Of a stretch of 64,000 bases of DNA, positions 20,992 through 31,478 are shown in pieces; positions within the stretch are counted from its first letter, which is position 1; the number at the start of each line of letters is the position of its first letter. The stretch spans positions 146,422-210,421 of the forward strand of contig JAPEVF010000011.1 in assembly GCA_029747585.1 (NCBI GenBank). The letters run 5' to 3'. Source of the DNA: Pleurotus djamor. Lineage: Eukaryota; Basidiomycota; Agaricomycetes; Agaricales; Pleurotaceae. The notes below the pieces were generated by a model. The model saw only the letters and a program-made list of their open reading frames with translations, did no database searches and had not been told where the DNA came from. A program made the translations under genes and the position numbers.

Positions 20992-23972
20992 TTACGCATG
21001 AAAGGCATTGCGGAAACCTAAGCAAAGATAGAATGAGTTTATCAGGCCGCTCACACATAGGTAATGTGTTCCCATACCGTCCAGATCTTGGTGATCGCAA
21101 AGAGTTGCCAAATCCACCCGTTGCATGTGCAGACACGCCGTCTTCAAACTATCCCAAAGCGCAGTGGACGTGACCCCACGCTTCTCGTTGAATCCTTGTG
21201 GGTCTCGCACGCCATCATTCTCCTGCAACGCCAAAGCATCTAGAATGTGTCCGGCGGCCTCTCCAAATCTCTAATAGAATAGGAACAAGAAAAAACAAAG
21301 GTCTCATCAGCTTCCACGTTCATAATCCTATTTATACGCCTCCCATTGTTGACATCGGGGAACGAGAAGGTACTCACGCGGAGATTGATACATGATATGC
21401 CCAAGTTATACCTAAGTGGAAAGACAAGATGGAGTTAGAATCCTCATCAAGTCAATGAAGCGTATACAACGGAGCGAACCTTGCGCGAATGTATACAGGG
21501 TTGAGCTCAAGGGCACGATAATAGTATTGCAGCGCTTCTTCAGCATGCCCGCTGTTCGCCATCGTCGCGCCGACCCTGTTATACAATAACCAGTCCTAAA
21601 GTTTGAATTAGCAAACCGCGGACCACCGGGTCCACATCCGAACGGAGGATAACTGTTCATCAAGGAGCGAAAGACGCACATCAGGTCGCACTGCCAATGC
21701 CGTAGTGAAGCAATCTTTCGCCTTCCCATAATCCTAAGAGAAATCCGGAGGTCAGCCCAAGGGTCTCATGAAATCGCCGCGCCGCGCAATCCGCCTTTGA
21801 TATGGAGTGGAATCAATGATGAGAGATGACGCACTTCATTCGTATTCAGCAGAACGGCCAAGGCGATCTGGACATCAGCGTCTACCTGTCCATTCGCAGA
21901 GCTGGTCGCCATCGCAATGAGGCAAGGGATTAGACGATTGAACCGTTCGACGAGCGTCGCTTCAGGTGATTCTGGATTGTTCGCCTTCCATTGTTGAACG
22001 ACAGCCTCGTATGTCTGATTGCGCTCGACCCATCCTTTGATGGCCGTATAGGCACCTTCACGGTCACCGTCGTTGGTGTACGATACACCCAAAGCGAGCC
22101 AAGTTGGCAGGTGTGTCGGATCGAGTTCGACTGCGCGTTTGAGAGCCTCAAGAGCTTTTTGCTCCCGCTCGTTCTCTTGTTGTTTGACACCGAGTTCGTA
22201 CCAGGCGGTAGCGTTATTCATATTTCGCTGAACAGCAGCCTCTAACTCCAGAACGCTCTATCAAAAGATCATCAATGAATTCTTCTTCGAACACATCATA
22301 CAAAGATAAAAGAAGGCCCACCTCGAACACAGATTGACCATGCATCATATGATGCCGAGTCGACGAATCTCCCAGCAGATAAGGATTATTGCTCTGGAAC
22401 TGGTACAGCGTAACAGGCTTGATACCCGTCGCCGTAGCCTCAAAAGCTTCCCAATCTCTCTGCAATTGATCCCAAGGCGCCGCCTGACTCGCCGCTATAG
22501 AGCCTTGCTGTCCCGCCATAGCAGACGCCGCATGCACACCCTCCCAATGCCTGATATACTCCTCATTCTCCTGCCGAAAATACGCGTCGTTCTCATCTTC
22601 CTGCATTCCTTCTGACAACGTTCGATGTCCTTGAAACACCGTCTGAGATTGATAACTCATCGGGAAAAACGAAGATTCCTCCACACCTCCGGTTTCGATC
22701 TCACTTGCTCTTGCATTGGCATGGACATTTGCACCAGACATCATTGAGGACGACGAGGACGGGTCAATTGCCCGACCCTTGCCTTTGACATCGACCGGCG
22801 CGGTGGTCACGCTCCCGTCATTCTGCACCATATCATTACCTTTCACCACCATCTCCCCGTCCCGAAGCTGCTTCATCAGCCCCAAGAACTGACTCTTTGC
22901 GAACTTGGGATTCTGCTCGTGTTCGACGTGCGCGAGGAGTTGACCAGCGATTTGAGCGAGTTCGTCTTGTTGGTGTTGTGAATGTTGCGTCGTTTGTGGA
23001 ACTTCTTCCACGATCGTCTGAGAGAGCGGAGAGGTCTCTAGAAGCGATTGGGTCTCTTCGAGGGGCATGACAGATGCCAGTGATTGTTCTTGAGATTGAA
23101 ACTCTCGATCCCAAGCAATTTCTAGCAAAGCGTGAGCCATCATCGCGGAAAGAGACATACACGAGACTCATAATCAAGAACATACGATCAGTGATAATAG
23201 GTCTCTGGCTCTGCATTTGTGAATGCATAGGAGACATAATCGGATTTTGCATGTACATCTGCGGAGGCTGACTCCAAGGCATATTCATATTCACTACAAC
23301 AATTTTCGCGCACAAAAATTAGACTCGTAATCGCAACATAACCTCGAGATTGCTACCAACATACCTTGATTAGAAACCATAGGACCAGCAACAACGTTCC
23401 TCTGAATAGCCGACTCTGCGGTGCTAACGTTCGGCTTTTGCTGATGCAGAAAGTCCGATGCCCAGTTCATCGTCGGTGCTTGCTGCTGCTGGGGTGTTTG
23501 AAGAACAGGTCCTCCAGGCATCATCTGCGTTGCAGGCGAAGCTGGTAAAGCAGCTTGTAACGATGCGAAATCAAAGGCCATAGCGGCCCCGTGCGTAGGC
23601 GACGCGACGAGTTGTTGATGAGGAGCATCAGCACCAAAGAATCGAGCAGCATCTTGATCCAAGTGTGCAGGATGTTGCGCCGTACGGAATGTCTATACAC
23701 GCGAACATTCAATATCTTCATCAACTCTCGAATTGTCAAGATGTCGGAAATACCGTACCTCACGAGACGATCCCGTTCTTCCACTGCTACTTCCACCAAA
23801 GTGATCCTATGACGACACACATCCATTCAGTTATGGTTCTGAGTTGACGGGAGGAAAATTTTGCGTTTACCTGCTGCATCCCTCTGTCATGGTCAAACCG
23901 TTTCGTCAACCCCTGCAGTGCATTCGACGGTCCGCACTCTGCACCACTCCCGGCGAGCATAGGTAACGCCAT
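20992..23972 (-). CDS. PEX5: Peroxisomal PTS1 receptor Pex5
   Basis: Cycling receptor importing PTS1 (SKL-type) proteins into peroxisomes. Start 23972 gives an N-terminus with the conserved Cys in AECGPSNALQGLTKRFDHDRG, the site of monoubiquitination in homologues. WxxxF motifs for Pex14/Pex13 binding are visible as WASDF (about 23455) and WDREF (about 23110), plus a Trp-rich APWDQLQRDWEAF before the TPRs. The TPR half (22220-20992) includes ATAWYELGVKQQENEREQKALEAL, HLPTWLALGVSYTNDG, and a C-terminal helix ALWDSLKTACLHMQRVDLATL; the final intron joins DLDG to FRNAFHA and stop. The context with ERT1, the HSL-like lipase and PrpD fits fatty-acid and C3 catabolism, though without operons this is only thematic. 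Confidence 0.94.
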
Positions 23973-24959
23973 GGTCGAGGCAAGTGGCCCAGGCAGAAGT
24001 CGAAATTACGTGGGTGTCGGTAAAGTCGTCACCACCGACAAGCTATGCTCTTCAAGTATTAAACGTGGGGGAGGCGATGATCTTAATGGACGGACGGAGG
24101 TCAATGAGGACCGGGAGGGCATAGCCGGAATGCCGCAAGGTACCGTGTGTATGTACGTAATACTTGAGCATTTGGGAAAGAGTTTCCCACGCCACGCCAC
24201 GCGTTCGAGAAGGCCAGACCTAAACTGTAACGCCACCTCTCCACCGAAAACTAAAACACAAAACTCCGTTCCGTTGTCATGGCTATAGTGTACATAGCGG
24301 ATGTAGGGAAAGTACTTTTAGTTTGTGGGATGATGATGTAAAATTACACGATGAAATATACACTGGGTTGGGGTTTCTGTCCGCCCTTTGCTGTGGAGAA
24401 GCCGAGAGAGAAAAACATCTACCTAGAAGAAATGAACCCGGAATCATGGAAGGTGTACACACCGAAAGCCGAGAGGGGGGATGGGGGATGGGGAAATCGA
24501 AGCTGAAGAAGTGAGTTGAAGGGGAAGAAAAGGCAAGCTCCAACTCCAAGGGCAAGGCGAAAAACAACTGGAACATTCGGAAGAAGAAAGCGACACAACA
24601 TGCAAACAAAGTAGACAGGCGAAGAATATTTGTACACGGTCAAAAAATGGGTAACTGGGTAAGGAATAAAAGGCTAGTGTTCTAAAGAGTCCCCTCTCGT
24701 ATGAAAGACTAGAAAAAAATATGAACACGAGAGGGAGTAAAGACAAAAGTAAACAAAAAAGTAAGAAGGTAGCAGCGAGGAGACGACTGTTCGATATGTG
24801 TACACTATGTGCAGAGGAGAGAGAAAGAGAGAGAAAGAAACAGGAATACAAGGGATGCAAGCGTTCGATCGTTCTGATTATGCGATATGTGGATGAGGGG
24901 GATGATGCGGATAGCGGGAAAATGCGAATTACAGAGCGAGAGAAGTCGGGGGATGGCGA
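23973..24959. other. Long spacer upstream of PEX5
   Basis: Nearly 1 kb between the start of PEX5 and the stop of the C2H2 factor, both on the minus strand. On the minus strand it is C/T-rich with a CT microsatellite near 24815-24840, as in many fungal promoters and 3' UTRs. Long minus-strand ORFs here (for example 24444-24860) are Phe/Leu/Ser-rich low complexity and are not called. Confidence 0.5.
24815..24840. repeat. GA/CT microsatellite
   Basis: Purine-only run of GAGA/GAAAG units on the plus strand, in the spacer between the C2H2 factor and PEX5. Confidence 0.7.
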
Positions 24960-26130
24960 TCATGACAACTCTGCTGGTTCCGCCACGGACGAAGCGTTCG
25001 GGGCGTTTTTATGATGGACGAGTCTGCAGTCTGCGCCGCCTTCCGAGCGCAAGTGTCGCTAAATAGCAAAAGCAAGCTTAGATGTGGAACAGAGAGCGGG
25101 GGGACAAGGGGAACGTACGTTGAGAGCGTCGCCTCTGCTAAAGGTTTTGTTACACCCCCTGCACAAGTTGTTCTGCGACTTTGCACTGTGTAGTGCTTGG
25201 TGACGCCTGGGGGAAGAAAGTGCCGGTGGTCAGATGGGCTGAGCAACCTATATCGGAATCGATGACTCACTTGCAATCGTGTTGGCGCGCAAAGCCCTTT
25301 TTACACCCTGGCCACTCGCAAACATACGGTCTCTCCTCGGTATGGGAGCGTAAATGACCTATTGATGGAAAAGCGGGTTTGTTAGACTGAGACGCGAAGG
25401 GGGGATTCGAGGGGACAAACCTCTGAGGTTGAAGCGGCGAGTAAAGGTACTCCCGCAGCCTGGGACTGGGCAGACAAAGTGTGCAGCGTTTGTGCGTCTG
25501 CTCGCGCTGGCTAGTTGTGTCGCGGAGGTGGTGACCTGCTGCTTCTCAACTTGAAGAATCGGTGGCAGGCGGACGCCGCTGGAAGAGGGGTAGTGGTTTG
25601 CACCGGGGCCGCCCTGGCTGGACACCGAGTCTGTTCCGGGGGATGGCGGTGACGAGAGGGGTTGCTGCGGGGGTTGTACGCGCGAGTAGAGGTCTGCCGC
25701 GGTTGAAGCGTAGTAGTCTGGGTTTGGACTATCGCGCATGATGTTCATCTGGGGCTGGTGGTCCTCCGGGCGGTTGAGAATTGGCGACTGCTGGGGTATT
25801 TGCGGGGACGATGAGGAGGTCTGAAGAAAGTACGGCGAGGGTGCGGTCGTGTAAGATTCTGGAGGCGATTGGGGATAAGTTGCGGCGGCCATGTCTGCGG
25901 CGGGGTTATAGCAGACTCTGGGTACGTATTGCTGGTACTGCTGAGGGTAAGGCTGGTACGGGTGCTGCTGCTGGTGTTGGTGGTGATGGTGGTGGGAAGC
26001 AAGAGGCGTCGGCTGGTGTTGTGGCNTGGTGGTGGTGAGATTGGGGGATTTGTTGGTGGTGGTTGTCGGCGTAATAGTGATTTGCAGGGTCCTGATAGTT
26101 GTTCCAGGCTCGTGGGGAGTGATAGGCCAT
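24960..26130 (-). CDS. C2H2 zinc-finger transcription factor (three fingers)
   Basis: Start [20 protein letters not shown] at 26130 opens a low-complexity His/Gln/Pro-rich N-terminus (histidine and glutamine runs about 25930-26030) and a Ser/Pro-rich middle. Three C-terminal fingers follow, each interrupted by an intron: [20 protein letters not shown]+[27 protein letters not shown]; and a variant third, [27 protein letters not shown], where Cys replaces the last His. This arrangement resembles Crz1-type and related fungal factors; the target is unknown. The N at 26026 adds one base and breaks the frame; deleting it joins the N-terminal and finger-encoding frames. The stop at 24960 follows a short Ala/Ser tail. 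Confidence 0.85.
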
Positions 26131-26503
26131 ATTTGGGAATGACGCTTGTTCTGGAGGAACTTGGGATGCATCCTCTCGGAGGCGTATGGATTTTTATAAG
26201 ATGAGCGGACAGTGCAGCCTGAAACTCATTCCTCGCAACGGATCCATTTGTCGGCGAATGACACGCTCTCAACTTTGTCTACCGTCATTCGTCATTCCTG
26301 CACTTTTTTTCCAGGGCGATGCACCAGCCAAAAGCACAGCTTCCCCTTGACCAACTTTTCAGCCTCCGCGAACAGCCTGACCATGAAACACATCCCACGA
26401 GGCTACAAAGCTCATTATGTCACTGAAACAATTCCAATTCAAGGAGGAATGNAAAAAAAAAACAGAAACAGGACCACGAAGAAACATAATTTGTACATAC
26501 GCG
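26131..26503. other. Spacer upstream of C2H2 factor
   Basis: About 370 bp holding the C2H2 promoter and the HSL 3' UTR. It contains an N at 26452 directly before a run of ten A, probably a homopolymer base-call problem. No gene recognised. Confidence 0.5.
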
Positions 26504-29500
26504 CTACACATCTGCCTGCTCGAATATGTGAGAATCCAATAGTCGGCGTCGTCGCATTAGCTCCGTTTCAGTGATGGTCGGTCCGCTCTGTCGCTTGCTG
26601 CTAGCACCAATTTCAGCAACTTGAACTGGGACTTGCGCTTCAAGCTCCTGGACCTCCTCCTCGGCCTCCTCAGGCACACATAATACACCCTGGTACTTCT
26701 TCGGAACGAAAGTGATCATACTTTCCTCCGCCTCAGTCTCCGATCCGGCACCACTCACACTCGCACTACCCTCCGCTCGTGATGATCCCTTGAACCCCTC
26801 CCCATCCCGATTAAACCTTCGGAACGCATCATCAATCCAGTCCCCCAGCTCCTCAATAACCGCCTTTGCTTCCTTCATCAAACTCGGCATCTGCAGATAG
26901 CCGTGACTCCAATCAGAGAAGATTACAACCTCCACCCAATCATCCTCCGTCTCTCGAGAAAGCCTATCTCGTTCCCTTCGCAGAGCAGCATTGTCATCGT
27001 GTCCGTGAGACCCAGAGGACATAGACCGCGATTCGCTCATCCTCAGATCTTCCCCAAACCGTGTACTCTTGCCCGAAATAGTCAAATCAAGTTCTGCCTT
27101 CCGAGCTCGTTTCGCTTCTCGCACCCGTCCGGCGAAGATAACCGTGTCATCCACAAACGGGTCCTTTTCCCCACATTGCATCAACACCGGCGGAAATTGT
27201 GCCAAGATGTAGCTGGGTGCCAGAATGGGTGAAATGTGATAGTCCGTCGCGAAATCTGGGTTTCGATAGGGTCCTATGTAAAGGATTGCCATAGCGCGCA
27301 TCTGTAAAGAATGGACGGGGTTAAAGTCAGAAAAAAAAATACACACACTGAAATGACACAAGTCAACATGACACCATACCATGCTCGGAGAGATGATTCT
27401 ATCCTGGAAGTAACCGGTGCGGCTTGTCATCGTCAACCGCGTCCCAATGGGTTCCTTACCTCTCCCTACCGACCCTGTTGGAGCCTTGGAATCAACTGAA
27501 TGTTGTTTCTGTCGCTCCTCCAGCATCGCCTGCTGGTCTATAGACCTGTCAATAGACGGACGGTGCCGAACACGCGCTTCAATGGGCCTATCCTCCTCTT
27601 TCATCCGCTGATAGTCCTTCTCGTCGTCATCGCTTTCAGCATCTGCCAAAGACCCTCTGTCTTCAATCGTCATAGCAGAATGTCGTCTCCGCGCCATCGG
27701 TCGGGTCGCGGTGACTTTAACGACGATGTCGACCTCCGTGGACGTAGAGCTCCACTTGGACCTGTGTCTGTCGAGTTCTCCTTGTCAGACCCCGCCAGCG
27801 ACTTCAATGTGTCTTTCCAGCTCTGCCTCCGTCGCAATCCTCGACGTGGCGGGCGTTTTTCGTCCCCAACCATGCTTAAAGGACTGACATGTTGTAAATG
27901 ATCCTTCTGAGCAGCAAATTCTTTCAGCCCTGGCAGGTACCCAGACGACTGCTCAGAACGGAGGATTCGGAGGTTATCCTGCGTCATCCACGAAGTGAAG
28001 TTGAAGTCTAACGCAGCATAATTGAGAACAAGGGATAGAGGTAAGGGTATTTGATTCGAGGGCGGAGGTCTGTTTCGTGGATGGTTGTGTTCAATGATCT
28101 TGAATACTAGGTTGACGGCAATCGTTGAGCCTCTGCATCCTGGTCAGATCGGCGAAGGTCGGCAGTAAGAAGAAGCTTACGCAGAGTCACCTGAGACGAT
28201 GACGCTCAGTTTCTTGCCTGACATGCCCAGGATGGCTCCGCCTGCTCAAGGAGTCAGAAACCGCATCACCCTTTATACGATAGGGGCATACCTGAGTCGA
28301 CGATGGTTCTGTACGTATCATAAGCCTCGTCGTTGGCGAATGGGAATGGGTCTATCAAGCAGTGAGTAAGCATCCGATCAACTAGGTACATTCCACCTAC
28401 ATTCAGGAGCTTTTCCATAGTCAATAGCAAGTACAGGCCTCCCCGTACTGATCGCCCAGGCCCTCAAACGTTCTTCATGATGTTCAGGAGTCATAGCGAC
28501 GAATCCCCCGCCGGGAAAGTCCAGAATTAATTCATTCGTCTTGCAAAGCCGCTTCTCTGGAAGGGCATAGAACAGATAGGCAGTAATGGGACGGTCGTAG
28601 GTTGATCCTTTGGGTCGGGGAAGTAAGATCTTTCTGCGGACGGGAATCGAGGGAAGGTGCGTAAACAAGCGAATCTATAAATGACTTCGTCTGATCAAGG
28701 GCTACGAGATGGGTTGAGAGCGATAACTCACGAGGGGATGAGTAGTCTTCTCCCAGGTCGCCCGAAGCATCTCAATCGTAGGTACGGCACGAAAGCGACG
28801 AAGCTAGATCATGCTATCAACGCAACGAGCTATTGTGGATGTCAATATCGCTTACCTTCTCGTCAGCTTCATTGGCGTAGATGATATAGTACACCGAGAA
28901 TAGAATAGAGCATATGTCGCGAAGCCACTTTGGCCGGACTGACATAGCTGTCGCGAAGCCCGCATCAAGTCCGGTGGTGATCCACGTCACACGATAGTAC
29001 GATGGAGAATACTGAAGTCCCATCAGGATCCACAACTTAGGGAATGTGGCTGACCATACGCCATACGAAAGGTACTCACCAGACGCGCAAGTGGTTCTGG
29101 AGCTTGAAGGGTGTGTGGAATTTGCAATATTGGTTTCGAAGGGCGGTGTTGTTTATAAAACAAGATTCACTTACATCCAAGACCCAAAATTTTATCCATG
29201 TTCCGCAGGGCGTAAACGGCGGTCAAGGTGCTCACGATTATTTGCCAGGGGGTAAAGCGCTCTGCGATGTGTTTCATGAGCAATGACAGCGGGCGGAATA
29301 AAAATGACAACCGACGTAATGCCCGGTTTGCTTTCCTGAGCCAGAGGAATCGAGGACCACCAGGGTTCCCCCGGAGAATGCGCGCAATCCAGAAGAAGAT
29401 GACGAGGAATACCTGGATGGTAGATATGATATCATGACACTAGTTTGGCAGAAGCCATGGACTGTACCTGAGCCCGCTTCCAGGAAGGATTCGGGCGACC

Positions 29501-29518
29501 GAATACATGATCAATCAT
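26504..29518 (-). CDS. Hormone-sensitive-lipase-like esterase
   Basis: Alpha/beta hydrolase of the HSL family, predicted to hydrolyse acylglycerols or sterol esters at lipid droplets or ER. Start MIDHVFGRPNPSWKRAQ (29518) leads to an HSL_N-like region with hydrophobic stretches. The oxyanion motif appears as LDFPGGGFVAMTPEHHEER (about 28510), then RPVLAIDYGKAPE, and the nucleophile in SGDSAGSTIAVNLVF, split by an intron near 28190. The catalytic Asp is in CGEKDPFVDD and the His in FSDWSHGYLQMP. Between Ser and Asp lies a long basic, Ser-rich disordered insert with RRRQS, RRST and RRRHS motifs. The frame changes by one between about 27735 and 27700 without a good intron: either an unusual splice (GTCC donor) or a one-base indel. 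Confidence 0.85.
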
Positions 29519-29584
29519 TAGGACTGCAAGAGACTATGTTGGAGGAAGAGGAGGAAGAGGAAGAGATGTGGTCGCTGGTACGCA

Positions 29585-29598
29585 TCACGGACCCGTGA
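29585..29598. promoter_or_regulatory. CGG-N2-CCG inverted repeat
   Basis: TCACGG-AC-CCGTGA, a perfect 6-bp inverted repeat in the HSL/MRI1 divergent promoter. CGG..CCG half-sites are typical targets of Zn2Cys6 dimers; which factor binds is unknown. Confidence 0.4.
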
Positions 29599-29609
29599 AT
29601 AGCACAATG

Positions 29610-29634
29610 CAGTAAGAGGCGCCGCCTCTTACTG
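29610..29634. promoter_or_regulatory. 25-bp palindrome, 12-bp arms
   Basis: Arms CAGTAAGAGGCG and CGCCTCTTACTG flank a single C. It lies 12 bp from the CGG-N2-CCG repeat and midway between the HSL and MRI1 starts. Likely a dimeric factor site, since a hairpin RNA role has no supporting context. Confidence 0.45.
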
Positions 29635-29705
29635 AGGCGGCATGTGATTGGCGTCGCTATCATTTGGGCGCTCTTCGAGCGCTTAGGACTTGATAACGTA
29701 CAACC

Positions 29706-31206
29706 ATGGAGCCTTCGACCTTGAGCTTACAGTCGATCAAATATTCGGGAAACCACCTCGAGATTCTCGATCAACTACTGTTGCCTCATACTGTTGAGTA
29801 TGTTGTGGTCGACGCCATTGAGGATGCACACCACGCAATTAAATCGATGAAGGTACTCATATGTCGGATTCTCAGTTGAATCGAGTTACTACTAATCGTC
29901 TTAAATTGCGCATGTTCATTATAGATTCGAGGTGCCCCGGCCATAGCTTCTCTCGCTGCGCTGGCTGTAGCACTTCACCTAAATCGTGCTCTGGTGGCAG
30001 ACCCTCCTCCGGAATTTCTCGCATCGCCAGAGGCTCTCCAAACGCATCTTACTTCTATCTTGGACTATCTATACACTGCTCGACCCACCGCCGTAAATCT
30101 TGGTGCTGCTACGCGTCGCTTGAAACAGAAGTTAGCTACTTCCTTAGTGGCAGATCAAGATATTCGTGCTGTTGTGCAAGGATTGATCAAGGAAGCCGAA
30201 CTCGTTTCAGACGAAGATGTAGGTCGGAACAAAGCGATGGCAAAGTGGGGAGGCGATTGGTTGGTCGATCAAGTTAAACAGAACGGTGATAGCGGCAAAA
30301 ATCTGAACGTACTCACTGTATGTAACACTGGTTCCTTGGCCACCTCCGTATGTATCTTCCCCGCATTGCCCCAACTTTGAAATTTTCTTACAAGCTCATT
30401 CTGCTAAAGGGCTATGGAACTGCGTTAGGTCTCATCACCTACTTGCACGAAACAGCTCACCTCGACAAAGCTTATTTTACACAGACAGCGCCGTACCACC
30501 AAGGATCGAGGTAAGATGCACTAAGCTAGTCCCCCGATCTTAGCTAAATTATTTTTGTAGACTAACGGCACTTGAGCTTCAAACTCTTCAGATCCCTTCT
30601 GTCATGATCTGCGACACTATGGTGGGATCGCTGTTCCAACATCACAAAATACATGCTGTTGGTGAGTCCGACCCTGGTCTCCAGTGGAGGAGGATCTCAT
30701 AAATTATATGTTTAGCCGTCGGCGCTGACCGGATAGCTAAGAATGGGGACACCGCCAACAAAGTATACGTATCACGTCTGACATCATCAATTGAGGCTCA
30801 TGAGCAAATTTTAGATCGGGACGTACAACGCGGCAGTGCTTGCAGCACGTCATGGTATACCCTTCATTGTCGTGGCTCCGGTCAGTACTGTAGATCTCGA
30901 AGTACCTGACGGATCTGGGTAAGTAATAGTATGAAACACTCTAGTCTCGTACCTTAATTGCTTGCTACTAGGATCCCGATAGAGCATCGTCCGCCTCTCG
31001 AGGCTTGCTTGGTCCGAGGTGCACTGTATCCCCTGCAGGACAAGGCCCAAGCCGTGGTCATGATCACTCCTCCTGGCCTCACCGGAATTTACAATCCAAG
31101 CTTTGACGTCACCCCGGCTGAACTTATTACGGCAATTGTTACAGAGAAAGGTGTCGCAGTCAAAAAAGACGGAGAGAGTATCTTCGATCTCAGCACAATT
31201 GTTTGA
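29706..31206 (+). CDS. MRI1: Methylthioribose-1-phosphate isomerase
   Basis: Aldose-ketose isomerase of the methionine salvage pathway (MTR-1-P to MTRu-1-P), eIF2B-alpha/beta/delta-related fold. Start [15 protein letters not shown] (29706). Motifs in order: [20 protein letters not shown], then [31 protein letters not shown], the catalytic Cys in [17 protein letters not shown], and the catalytic Asp in [21 protein letters not shown]. The substrate-binding tail includes GIPFIVVAP and [20 protein letters not shown], ending FDLSTIV at 31206. About seven exons. Length near 380 residues is normal for fungal Mri1. Divergent from the HSL-like gene (187 bp, with two palindromes). Confidence 0.95.
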
Positions 31207-31478
31207 ATGCCATAACTTCGTTCCGGGGTTTGAAACAAGATTGTGAGCCTGATTGATCGATCTGACCTCGTAAACCCTTTCCGCCCTGCAACACTTGCCC
31301 GTTTTAAGGCACTTATACTCGAGTTTTGTCCTGCACGTCCCTTGAAAAAAACCCTGAAAACATAGAAAAATAGTCGTTTGTTGGCTGAGGTTTGGTTTGT
31401 CGCCATTCCAACCCGATATTTCCGTTGATCAGTCGTTGCAATAAAGTGAACCCTGATCTAAACTTTGAAATAACCAGG

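Noticed and set aside
24444..24860. 138-codon minus-strand ORF
   Set aside because: Runs of Leu/Phe/Ser from a CT-rich spacer; overlaps other frames of the same composition.
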